Of a DNA stretch of 57,810 nt, positions 30,647 through 38,706 are shown in pieces. How positions within the stretch are numbered: position 1 is the stretch's first letter; each line of letters starts with the position of its first letter. Source of the stretch: CAZFDE01 sp964517795 (GTDB lineage: Bacteria; Planctomycetota; Phycisphaerae; Sedimentisphaerales; Anaerobacaceae); the NCBI GenBank assembly GCA_964517795.1, contig CAZFDE010000011.1, positions 1 through 57,810 of the forward strand. The letters are read 5' to 3'. The position numbers and the translations under genes were made by a program. The notes below the pieces were generated by a model that was given only the letters and a program-made list of their open reading frames with translations, was not told the DNA's origin and did no database searches.

Positions 30647-31909
30647 ATGAAAGTGGTTGAACAAATCAAAAACAGTTCGGTCGTCGTCGCGGCTCCGTCC
30701 TCGAAGGCCCATACGCTGCGCGCAATCATCATCGCATCGCTTGCCAAGGGTCAAAGTGTGATCCATCGCCCGCTCATGGCGGCCGATCAGCAGAATGTGA
30801 TCCGCTGTTTGCGGTCGCTGGGTATCGCGATCGACCATAACGATGATCAATTGGTCATCGAAGGCGGCGGCGGTGTATTTAAACCTGCCGGCGAGCAGCT
30901 CGACGTAGGTGAATCCGGTGTCGGAATGAATTTTCTCAGCGCAGCCTGCAACCTCAGCAGCGAACCGGTCATCCTCACCGGTGCCAAACGCATTACCGAG
31001 CGGCCGATCGGCGAGGTCATCAACGGCCTGAGACAGCTCGGCTGCAATATCCAATACATCAATATCGAGGGATTTCCACCGATCCGCATCGCCGGCGGCG
31101 GCATCCCCGGCGGCAACGCAAAAATCCACGGCGCTAAGACCTCACAATATTTCAGTTCGATCATTATTTCCGCACCCTACGCAAAACAACCGGTCACGCT
31201 CGAATGTCTCGATGAAATGACCGAAACGCCATACTTGGATATCAGTATTGAAATGATGCAAATATTCGGCGTTCAAGCTGAAAACAAAAACTATAAACGC
31301 ATGACGATCCCCAATGATACCCAATACCAAGGCACCGAGCTGACCATTGAGGGTGATTTCAGCAGCGCAGCGTTTTTCTTCCTGGCCGCGGCCGTCTGCC
31401 AAAGCGAGGTAACCGTAACCGGCCTCAATCGCAACAGCAAACAGGGCGACAAGGCGTTTCTGGACTTGATCGCGAAAATGGGCTGTGAGATATCCTGGAC
31501 GGATGACGCGGTTACCGTCCGCGGCAAGCCGCTTTCGGCTATCGAGCAGGATATGAGCAATTTGCCGGATCTGGTGCCGGCCCTGTCGATCGCGGCAGCC
31601 GCAGCGAAAGGCACCAGCCGCCTGAGGCATATCGGCCACCTGCGGCACAAAGAATGTGATCGATTGGGTGTGATGGCCGAATTATTGCAAAAAACCGGTA
31701 TCAAGGCCGCCTGCGACGAAGATTCGTTGAGCATAACCGGCCATGAGGGCTTCAAATCCGCCATTATTGATCCCCATAATGACCACCGGATGGCCATGAG
31801 TTTTGCCGTCGCCAGCCTGCCGCAGGGCAATATTCAGGTCAAAAACCCCGGTTGCGTTTCTAAATCCTTCCCGGATTTTTGGGAAAGACTTGCAGTATTC
31901 CAGCGGTAA
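30647..31909 (+). CDS. aroA: 3-phosphoshikimate 1-carboxyvinyltransferase (EPSP synthase)
   Basis: Sixth step of the shikimate pathway, about 420 aa. Conserved features: SSKAHTLRA (Lys and Arg equivalent to K22/R27), RITERPIGEV (R124 region), KTSQYFSSIIISAPYA (Ser-Gln), NLPDLVPALSI (Asp313 region), LRHKECDRLG (Glu-Arg), DPHNDHRMAMSFAV (His-Arg) and VSKSFPDFW (Lys411). The usual GNAGTxxR loop reads GESGVGMN (residues 88-95), lacking the signature arginine and asparagine. Start ATG 30647 has only a weak GGA; the frame runs 9 codons further up to a TTG at 30620. Followed by the chorismate synthase gene in the same direction, so one operon with the terminator at 33372. Confidence 0.9.
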   Translation: MKVVEQIKNSSVVVAAPSSKAHTLRAIIIASLAKGQSVIHRPLMAADQQNVIRCLRSLGIAIDHNDDQLVIEGGGGVFKPAGEQLDVGESGVGMNFLSAACNLSSEPVILTGAKRITERPIGEVINGLRQLGCNIQYINIEGFPPIRIAGGGIPGGNAKIHGAKTSQYFSSIIISAPYAKQPVTLECLDEMTETPYLDISIEMMQIFGVQAENKNYKRMTIPNDTQYQGTELTIEGDFSSAAFFFLAAAVCQSEVTVTGLNRNSKQGDKAFLDLIAKMGCEISWTDDAVTVRGKPLSAIEQDMSNLPDLVPALSIAAAAAKGTSRLRHIGHLRHKECDRLGVMAELLQKTGIKAACDEDSLSITGHEGFKSAIIDPHNDHRMAMSFAVASLPQGNIQVKNPGCVSKSFPDFWERLAVFQR

Positions 31910-32017
31910 TGATATAATCCCCCGATTTTTGGAATCCAAGCGGGGTGAACTCTGCTTGGGTTTTCTGATGCGCGTAACGAATAATAGAACAATGAAATGA
32001 AAGGAGGTTAACCAAAA

Positions 32018-33352
32018 ATGATTGGTTGTCACTTTGGACGAATGTTTCAGGTAACGGTGGCGGGCGGTTCCTATCAGGAAGGCCTGACAGTCGTTGTACA
32101 GGGCCACGCCCCGGGAATGGTATTAACCGAACAGGAAATTTACGGGGATCTGCTGTTGCGAAAGCCCGGTGCGGACGAACTTTCCAGCCCGCGCAAGGAG
32201 CCGGATCTGCCGATTATCTATTCGGGTCTCAATGTCGCCGACACGGTCGAAGGCGCCAATAACAAGAACCACACCAACGGGACGCCACTGTCGATCCTGC
32301 TGCCGAATCTGGACCGGCACTTTATCCACATCAAACAGTATCAGGACACCAACCGCACCCCGCGGCCGGGACACGCTTCGTATGCGTCATTCAAGAAGTA
32401 CGGCCCGGACGACGATGCGATCGGCGCGGGAATATTCAGCGGACGCTATACCTCCACCATCGTCGCGGCCGGTTATGTCGCCAAGAAGATCCTCAAAAAG
32501 TGCGGCATCAACGTTTTTTCGTACGTGACGGAACTGGCCGGCGTCGGCTGTTCGCAGATTGATTACGATCAGGCGCTGACCTATACAGATAATTATAAGC
32601 AGATGCGATGGGATTACGACCCGTTCTACCAGGAAATTTATGTCAAGAACCGCATCCACATGGATATGCGATTTTTGGAAAAGGCGGCTGTGCTGGCTGA
32701 GGTGGAAAACGAGATCGAAGAGATCCGCCAGAAGGCCCCGAAAATGGATCCCAAAGAGATCGAGGATAAATACGGTGTGCATTATATCCTCAACTGCCCG
32801 GATATCGAGGCGGCCCAGGCGATGGTCGATGCGTCCAATAAGATCAGCGCAACCGGCGATTCGGTCGGCGGTGTGGTCGAAGTTGCGGTGACCGGCGATA
32901 TCCCGCCGGGACTGGGCGAGCCGGTCTTCGATAAGCTCGATGCCGAACTGGGACGGATGCTCGGAATCGGTGCGATCAAGGGGGTCGAGGTTGGTGCCGG
33001 ATTCAAGGTCAAAGACATGACCGGGTACGAATCCAACGACCAGATGCACAGCGAGAACGGCAAAGTCGTCTTCGATTCCAATCATGCCGGCGGGATCACC
33101 GGCGGCCTCAGTACCGGCCAGCCGATCGTGGCCCGCGTGGCCGTCAAGCCCACCCCCACCATCGATAAACAGCAGCAGACGATCGACAAATATACGCTGG
33201 AGAATAAGCCCCTGGCCGCGATCACGCGGCGCGACGCGACCATCGCCGGGCGGGTATGGCCGGTCGTCGAAAACTATACCGCGATGCTCATGCTCGACAA
33301 CCTGCTGGCCCATTACGGCTACCAGGCGATGAAAGAGAAAATGGCCCAATAA
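32018..33352 (+). CDS. aroC: Chorismate synthase (long form)
   Basis: Last step of the shikimate pathway, an FMN-dependent elimination. Family blocks seen: MIGCHFGRMFQVTVAGGSYQ at the N-terminus, RPGHASYASFKKYG, GAGIFSGRYTSTIVAAGYVAK-like AGIFSGRYTSTIVAAGYVAK, TGDSVGGVVEVAVTGDIPPG, and AGGITGGLSTGQPIVARVAV. At 444 aa it is longer than the usual 350-390: an extra helical stretch lies at about residues 205-265, with KAAVLAEVENEIEEIRQKAP and DPKEIEDKYGVHY. A strong Shine-Dalgarno (AAAGGAGGTTAA) lies 10 nt before the ATG. Second gene after aroA. Confidence 0.95.
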   Translation: MIGCHFGRMFQVTVAGGSYQEGLTVVVQGHAPGMVLTEQEIYGDLLLRKPGADELSSPRKEPDLPIIYSGLNVADTVEGANNKNHTNGTPLSILLPNLDRHFIHIKQYQDTNRTPRPGHASYASFKKYGPDDDAIGAGIFSGRYTSTIVAAGYVAKKILKKCGINVFSYVTELAGVGCSQIDYDQALTYTDNYKQMRWDYDPFYQEIYVKNRIHMDMRFLEKAAVLAEVENEIEEIRQKAPKMDPKEIEDKYGVHYILNCPDIEAAQAMVDASNKISATGDSVGGVVEVAVTGDIPPGLGEPVFDKLDAELGRMLGIGAIKGVEVGAGFKVKDMTGYESNDQMHSENGKVVFDSNHAGGITGGLSTGQPIVARVAVKPTPTIDKQQQTIDKYTLENKPLAAITRRDATIAGRVWPVVENYTAMLMLDNLLAHYGYQAMKEKMAQ

Positions 33353-33371
33353 GAATTGGACAATACCAAAC

Positions 33372-33405
33372 AAAAAGAGACGCTCGAAGGAGCGTCTCTT
33401 TTTTT
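33372..33405 (+). terminator. Rho-independent terminator of the aroA-aroC operon
   Basis: AGAGACGCTC-GAAG-GAGCGTCTCT (33376-33399), 10 perfect base pairs with a GNRA-like tetraloop, followed by T-rich TTTTTT. Positioned 20 nt after the aroC stop and before the convergent secretin gene; the flanking A and T runs make it bidirectional in principle. Confidence 0.9.
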
Positions 33406-33432
33406 ATAGAATAACCAAGTCTGGTTTAGGTC

Positions 33433-36351
33433 TTAGTCGTTAAAAGCCGCTAACGCCTGTGCTTCGGCTTCTTCCTGCAAAATGATCTTCGGCTGGACCA
33501 GGATCAGGAGTATCTTTTCGTCCTTGATACTACTTCGATTGCTGAAGGCCCGTCCGATGATCGGGATTTTGCTGAGCACCGGCACGCCGCTTTCCTTTTC
33601 TTCTTCAAAGGTTACTTTCTGTCCCCCCAACAGCAGCGTACCGCTGTCCGGGACACTGACACGGGTTTCAACCCGCGATAATTCGGTCGCCGGGTAAATA
33701 AGCGTAAATGTGTCATTCAAAGCACCGCCAAATGGAATATCAAACGTGAAATCGTCAAAGCCCAAAAAGTCTTGCAGTTGCCCGACAATATTCAACAGCA
33801 CATGCTTTTTGTCCGGCTGGATCGTCGGTGTGATATTTAAGAGGGTACCGCTGACAATCGCGCGGTCTTCCACCTCGACGGTTACCAGGAACTGGTCCTG
33901 AAAACCGGCGCCACCGCCCAGCGTCGTGATCTCGAATTCCGGATTGCCGGGATAAAGGATGTTTCGCTGGACGCGGAACGCGGCCGATTCGCCGCTGAGG
34001 ACGGTTACCTTGGGTGCAGTCAATGTCTTGGAATCACGATGTGCCTTGCTGGCCCGGATCATGATATTGGCCTGCAGGGTATCAAGGACAAAGCCCTCCC
34101 AGCTAAAGTTCAGCGCGGGGAAACTATCGCCAAAACTGCCCGGTACACCCGTCAATTCCGGATCGGCCAACTGATCGCTTGCCTGATTGAAATTCCAGAA
34201 ACCCGTGGGTGTATAACCACTCAACTGATCCTGGATGGTTGTATATGTCGGGATAGGAATATAATTGTTCGGCGCAGCCGGTCCCAATGGATCAACAAGC
34301 AACGGATTGCCTTGGGCATCTGTTACAAAATTGCCTTGTTGATATCCGACAACCTGGGATTCAAACTCTTCGGGGGTATATTTGAATTGTCCCTCTTTGG
34401 ACAGGTCAATATCGATACCAAGGTCCTCGAGGAAGTTTTCGCCAACGACCAGAAATCGCGCTTCAATGGCGACCTGATGGCCGAGCGACCGTCGCATTTC
34501 TTCCATAAGGGCCTGAATCTGGTAATGAATCGGACGGGTTTGCCGCACGATTAATTTCCGGTTCTGATAGACGGAAATGGTGCCTTCGCCGCCGTAGTCA
34601 AACCAACTTTCCGGAACGACCGTATCCTGTATCAAGAGAACCAAACTGTTGGCTCGACCGCCGGCCTGTTCGGTTAATTGATCTCGGTCAATCTGATCTT
34701 CCTGGTCAAATCCTTCACCGCCGGCCGTCTGGACGTCAACCGAAACCGATGACTGGGCCTGGGCGTAAAAGTTCGCCGGCTGGCCCAACAGGTCTGTTAC
34801 ATCATAAACCATGGTTTCCATTTCCGCCGGCAGTGAATCTTTGGTTGCGATACGGATAATACCGTCATCAACGACATAGCCTAACTCGACAAAACCGCCA
34901 GAGACCAGATCCAAAAGGTTATCCAGTGCGGTTTCAAGCCGAATATTGCGAACGGGGTCCATATTGATCGGCGTGAATTGATCGATGTCGGCATTGTCCG
35001 AGAGATCAAGCCAGTTGACGATAATAGTCAACGGCGGATCGACCGAATTACGCAGGATTTCGATTGCTTCGCCGAATGACATTTCCGGCGAGAACTGTGT
35101 CAGGTTCACGGTTTGTTGAAGCTGACGGAATACGGCCGCATTGACCGGATCTTCACCGATCGCTGTATCCGGTTTACGTTTCGCGGCAATTTCACGCCAA
35201 TTTTTCGGGTACGTTAATTCATCGGCATAAGGAATCGCGGAACGATCTGTATTCATCAATAACTTAACACGTTGCTCGTCCGATTCTTTTTGGATTTCGA
35301 TCTGTTCGCGGAAACTGATGATATCTTCGAGTGTTTGTTTGAGCAATAATGCTTCATCGTTCAACGGGTCAATCGCCAAAAGGCTTTCCAGTTGCCCGAG
35401 CGCTTCTTCGTATCGCTGCTGTTTTTGATGCGCTTTGGCATTGGCCATCAGTTCGACAACGCGTTCTTGCCGATCCTGCTGCATTTGGTCGCGATATTGT
35501 TCCTGCGCCAGTTCTGCTTCTTTGATGCGCTGCTGTTGCTGCATCTGCTCATACCCTTGCTTAGCCGCCATGATTTGCGCCGTCTTTTCTGCCAATATAT
35601 TACTGTAATAAGCATACATTTCGTCACCCAGGTGCAGGCGGTTCTTTTTGACCAGATATTTGGCTTTTTCGATAGACTGAACGGCTTTATCGAACGTATT
35701 GGCTGCAACCGCAGCATCGGCTTTTTCGATCGCATCGTTCACCACCGCACGTGTATGGCCCTGGAGAATGCTGCGTTTTTTATTGACCACGTCGATATAT
35801 GTTTTTTCCCGTGGTTCGGGTTGCGGTTGAATTATCGTTTGTGTCTGCGGCCGAGTTTGTATCTGTGGTTGAGTCGGCAGAGGCGTTATTTGCGGTTCAG
35901 CCGGGATCACAGGGGTTTCGATGATCGGCTCACGTTTCGGTTCGGGTGCAATTGCCGGCTGTATCTGACGTTTGGCTTCAAGCTGTTTTTCGATCTGCAT
36001 GAGTTGCTCGGCCGCCTGGAAGTATTCGGCGATCTGTTCGCGTTCGCTGACCGCAGTTTGCGCTTTGATCAGCAAGGCGTTGAGTTGATTTTGTTCTTCC
36101 TGGGTGAGATAGGCCTCGTAATCTTTGGCTCGGCTGAGTGACTGTTTGGCGGCCGCATAAAAGCCCCGTTCGAATTGTTTCATTCCCGCTTCGATATAGT
36201 TGCGGGCCACACTTCGAACGACTTGACGTTTATTGGCTTCGTCCACCTGTGCAAACAGCCCTTGTGACACCGTCACCAGAACCACAAGGATTATCATGAA
36301 CGTAAACACCCCGCCCCATTTTGTCTTGAGTTTAACGCTATACGTATTCAA
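33433..36351 (-). CDS. Secretin (type II/III secretion system GspD-like) with long N-terminal extension
   Basis: Outer-membrane multimeric channel protein of 972 aa. Signal peptide: FMIILVVLVTVSQGLFAQ ends near residue 36. Residues about 45-370 are helical repeats with a glutamine/proline-rich linker (AEPQITPLPTQPQIQ) and TPR-like segments such as NYIEAGMKQFERGFYAAAKQ and KAHQKQQRYEEALGQLESLL. Then N-type domains with DDGIIRIATKDSLPAE, and the secretin barrel with VAIEARFLVVGENFLEDLGI, TLTAPKVTVLSGESAAFRV and the C-terminal TRVSVPDSGTLLLGG then PVLSKIPIIGRAFSNRSS. TTG start at 36351: GGAG 6 nt upstream. No other secretion gene is adjacent, so it is an orphan secretin whose partners lie elsewhere. 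Confidence 0.9.
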   Translation of the reverse strand: MNTYSVKLKTKWGGVFTFMIILVVLVTVSQGLFAQVDEANKRQVVRSVARNYIEAGMKQFERGFYAAAKQSLSRAKDYEAYLTQEEQNQLNALLIKAQTAVSEREQIAEYFQAAEQLMQIEKQLEAKRQIQPAIAPEPKREPIIETPVIPAEPQITPLPTQPQIQTRPQTQTIIQPQPEPREKTYIDVVNKKRSILQGHTRAVVNDAIEKADAAVAANTFDKAVQSIEKAKYLVKKNRLHLGDEMYAYYSNILAEKTAQIMAAKQGYEQMQQQQRIKEAELAQEQYRDQMQQDRQERVVELMANAKAHQKQQRYEEALGQLESLLAIDPLNDEALLLKQTLEDIISFREQIEIQKESDEQRVKLLMNTDRSAIPYADELTYPKNWREIAAKRKPDTAIGEDPVNAAVFRQLQQTVNLTQFSPEMSFGEAIEILRNSVDPPLTIIVNWLDLSDNADIDQFTPINMDPVRNIRLETALDNLLDLVSGGFVELGYVVDDGIIRIATKDSLPAEMETMVYDVTDLLGQPANFYAQAQSSVSVDVQTAGGEGFDQEDQIDRDQLTEQAGGRANSLVLLIQDTVVPESWFDYGGEGTISVYQNRKLIVRQTRPIHYQIQALMEEMRRSLGHQVAIEARFLVVGENFLEDLGIDIDLSKEGQFKYTPEEFESQVVGYQQGNFVTDAQGNPLLVDPLGPAAPNNYIPIPTYTTIQDQLSGYTPTGFWNFNQASDQLADPELTGVPGSFGDSFPALNFSWEGFVLDTLQANIMIRASKAHRDSKTLTAPKVTVLSGESAAFRVQRNILYPGNPEFEITTLGGGAGFQDQFLVTVEVEDRAIVSGTLLNITPTIQPDKKHVLLNIVGQLQDFLGFDDFTFDIPFGGALNDTFTLIYPATELSRVETRVSVPDSGTLLLGGQKVTFEEEKESGVPVLSKIPIIGRAFSNRSSIKDEKILLILVQPKIILQEEAEAQALAAFND

Positions 36352-36703
36352 GGTACGCTCCTCCAAAAAAAAGGAAAAATATCATAACTTTTCAGTGACC
36401 TTACCCCACCTCATTTGGTTCGGTCGCCCTACAGTTGCATATTATATATGGAAATGGCGGGTTTTTCAAGTAAAAAATTAGATTTATGCCTTCCCAAAAG
36501 CCATTATACTCCCTTTTTTAACACGTCCCATATTAAGCATGTTAAAATAGCTAATCTGAGGGTTTTAATGGCTTCAGAATTCAAAAAAATCCATATTTTT
36601 TTAAAAATATTGAGATTTTTTTAGAAGCTTGTGGTTCAGCGGGCGTCTTTTTGAAAATCGAAGTCTGTTTTTTGCTGTTGTTTTTGTACTGGTGCAGCAG
36701 ACT
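36352..36703. other. 352-nt region between two exported-protein genes
   Basis: Contains the secretin promoter (36441-36469) and AT-rich sequence; near 36660-36694 a bulged stem (AGTCTG...CAGACT on the minus strand) could help end transcription of the upstream gene but has no U-run. No coding sequence is recognised. Confidence 0.45.
36441..36469 (-). promoter_or_regulatory. Sigma-70-type promoter of secretin gene
   Basis: On the minus strand TTGAAA (36469 to 36464), 17-nt spacer, perfect TATAAT (36446 to 36441). The predicted start, about 36434, is 83 nt before the TTG start of the secretin. Confidence 0.7.
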
Positions 36704-37720
36704 TTATTGGCCCAGCCAGGCTTTTCGCTCTTTCTGGATCGTACCGATCAGGCCCTGTAATTGCTGCTGATAATACTGATAAGCAGGTTTACTGATGTAG
36801 GGTTTCTTTTGCTCAATAGCCTTGAGGGTCTGGTCGGCCAATTCCTGTGCCTGGGAAAATCGGGCCTGCTCGATCAGTTCAGGGACTTTGTTCATAGCAC
36901 GCGCGTGCAGACTGTCGACATAGCTTCGAATGATCTTGAGCTTTCGGTTGTCTGTCGCGGCTGCGGCATTGACTGGTTTTGAAATCGGCCTGGTGTTGAA
37001 CGTTTTCCGGGTTCCGTCGGATAATGTCACGGTTGGGGTGTCTTTGGCAACCTCCACGGTTTTGGGCTTGGACTGTTCATTTCGGGCAACTAATCGAAAG
37101 GACCCGACCTTGTCAATCTTGGCCAGATAGTCTTCCGGTGAGTGAGGCGGGACCTTTGTGCACAATCCGCTTTGGGAGACTTGCTCGAATCCTTCTTTTG
37201 CTTCGGCATATCGCCCCTCTTTGTAGGCATCGACACTGGATGCGTACAGGCGATCAATTTTATCTTTTTGGGCATGAATGACCTGCTGGATCTTTGCTAT
37301 GGCCTGTTCGGCTTTGTTTTGTTCGAGCCGTGTTAAGAGATTGCTCTTGACGGCCTGTTCGTAGTGGTTTTTGGCGATGATGAGCTGCTGGTTGTTCATA
37401 CACCATTGTGCCCGTTTGATATGCGCCTGGGTATTTTTCTTTTGCACTGCAGCAGCCTGAGAAGCACGCAGTAGTCCGACCACATGAATGCGCTGTTTGT
37501 CGTCCAAATATCCCTCGAAGCGCTTTGCCCTTTGCAGGTGGTCCTCGGCCTGTTCGAACAAGCGTTCGTTATAGAGTTTTTCGCCGATCTTGAGCAGATC
37601 CTGCGCAACCTTTGTCAGTATCTGTTGTTTATCGTCAAAGCTGTATTGCGTATTTTGTGTTTGGGCCAGGGCGGCCATTGATATCGTCAGTGTTAATGTG
37701 AAGATCAACAATCGAAACAT
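36704..37720 (-). CDS. Exported helical-repeat protein sharing module with secretin
   Basis: 338 aa. Signal peptide MFRLLIFTLTLTISMAALAQ. The first 80 mature residues (LKIGEKLYNERLFEQAEDHL, then QRAKRFEGYLDDKQRIHVVG) resemble the corresponding N-terminal segment of the secretin (IEAGMKQFERGFYAAAKQSL, then SRAKDYEAYLTQEEQNQLNA). The rest continues as TPR-like helices, for instance VDAYKEGRYAEAKEGFEQVS (about 165-184), with a hydrophilic linker NTRPISKPVNAAAATDN near 245-260. Probably a periplasmic partner of the secretin or a paralog of its N-terminus. Good Shine-Dalgarno GGAGGA, 9 nt from the ATG. No catalytic motif is seen. Confidence 0.65.
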   Translation of the reverse strand: MFRLLIFTLTLTISMAALAQTQNTQYSFDDKQQILTKVAQDLLKIGEKLYNERLFEQAEDHLQRAKRFEGYLDDKQRIHVVGLLRASQAAAVQKKNTQAHIKRAQWCMNNQQLIIAKNHYEQAVKSNLLTRLEQNKAEQAIAKIQQVIHAQKDKIDRLYASSVDAYKEGRYAEAKEGFEQVSQSGLCTKVPPHSPEDYLAKIDKVGSFRLVARNEQSKPKTVEVAKDTPTVTLSDGTRKTFNTRPISKPVNAAAATDNRKLKIIRSYVDSLHARAMNKVPELIEQARFSQAQELADQTLKAIEQKKPYISKPAYQYYQQQLQGLIGTIQKERKAWLGQ

Positions 37721-37801
37721 TGTCCGTGTTCCTCCATTTCGGATTCAGGTTTTAGCTCACTTCATTCTTATTCGGTTAATGGTTGCAGTTTTGAAGAATA
37801 T

Positions 37802-37830
37802 TTGATTTTGGCCTTCAAAACCGCTACACT
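37802..37830 (+). promoter_or_regulatory. Sigma-70-type promoter of tsaB
   Basis: TTGATT at 37802-37807, 17-nt spacer, TACACT at 37825-37830 preceded by GC. About 46 nt before the tsaB ATG. Confidence 0.5.
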
Positions 37831-37875
37831 TCTTTCGTCCTATAAGGGGTATTTCGGCATGAAAGCCTTTGAAAT

Positions 37876-38595
37876 ATGAAAAAAAATGTCACACATTCGA
37901 CGGTTTTAGCACTGGAGACCTCCGGCCGCCTTGGTTCGGTGGCACTGGGTACAACCGAGGCGTTCATCGAGCAAAAAACGCTCAGCGGTCCGTTGAAACA
38001 CAGCCAGGAAGTCCTGCCCGCGGCACAGGAATTGCTGCAAAAACACAACGTCGAACCCTCTGAGGTTGCTCAGGTGTATCTGTCGATCGGGCCGGGCAGT
38101 TTCACCGGTCTGCGGATCGCCGTGACCATTGCCAAGACACTGGCGCTGGCCCAAAAGACCAAAATCGTCGCTGTCGATACGCTCGACGCGATTGCAGCCA
38201 ACGCTGTTACCAGTATTGAAAACGCCGATTCTGTTGCAAGCCATGTCGGATGCATCCTTGATGCCAAACGCGGGCAGTTTTTTGTCGCCGGTTATGCGAT
38301 TGAAAATGGCAACGCACGCAAAATCCTCGATGACCGTATGCTCAAGCCGCAGGAATTTATAGACCAGTTTATCGCTCGGCATGAAAAAGTCTATCTGCTG
38401 GGTGAGGGGCTGGTCTATTATCGCGACCGGTTCACTGCGGATAATGTGGTATTTCTGGATGAGGACATCTGGGTGCCGCAGGCCGCGATAGTCTATCAGC
38501 TTGGCCGCGAAAAAGCCCAAAAAAACCTGTTCGAGGACCCGTTTAAATTGACACCGTTTTACCTGCGCCGAGCTGCACCTGAAGAAAAGCACTGA
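37876..38595 (+). CDS. tsaB: tRNA threonylcarbamoyladenosine biosynthesis protein TsaB
   Basis: 239-aa actin-like-fold partner of TsaD in making t6A37 on tRNAs reading ANN codons. Seen: TVLALETSGRLGSVALGTTE (about 9-28), HSQEVLPAAQELLQ, and SIGPGSFTGLRIAVTIAKTL (about 70-89), the family's core motif. Ends KLTPFYLRRAAPEEKH. Its last 33 coding nucleotides, 38557-38589, are repeated exactly at 40324-40356. Start ATG 37876 has no strong ribosome site. Own promoter upstream; divergent to the helical-repeat protein gene. Confidence 0.93.
   Translation: MKKNVTHSTVLALETSGRLGSVALGTTEAFIEQKTLSGPLKHSQEVLPAAQELLQKHNVEPSEVAQVYLSIGPGSFTGLRIAVTIAKTLALAQKTKIVAVDTLDAIAANAVTSIENADSVASHVGCILDAKRGQFFVAGYAIENGNARKILDDRMLKPQEFIDQFIARHEKVYLLGEGLVYYRDRFTADNVVFLDEDIWVPQAAIVYQLGREKAQKNLFEDPFKLTPFYLRRAAPEEKH
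38557..38589 (+). repeat. 33-bp direct repeat, copy 1 (tsaB 3' end)
   Basis: Begins TTTTACCTGCGCC and ends GAAGAAAAG inside tsaB, and recurs without change at 40324-40356. Copy 1 sits 7 nt before the tsaB stop. The two copies bracket the Tat/FucI-like gene. Confidence 0.95.
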
Positions 38596-38624
38596 TTCGA
38601 ACGTCGCAGATTTAGCAATCATTC

Positions 38625-38652
38625 TTGAGAATCGAGGCGGTTGTGCTATACT
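38625..38652 (+). promoter_or_regulatory. Sigma-70-type promoter of the Tat/FucI-like gene
   Basis: TTGAGA at 38625-38630, 16-nt spacer, TATACT at 38647-38652 with extended TGC. About 55 nt before the ATG. Confidence 0.55.
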
Positions 38653-38706
38653 AATTGTGCTGATGAAAAGTATAATCTTTGATATTCGTATGTTTGGGAG
38701 ACTCCA

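Noticed and set aside
33433..36351. Full type II secretion locus
   Set aside because: Only a secretin and one helical protein are present; no ATPase, inner-membrane or pseudopilin genes lie nearby.
36660..36694. AGTCTG...CAGACT stem as terminator of the helical-repeat gene
   Set aside because: Stem is bulged and has no U-run behind it on the minus strand.
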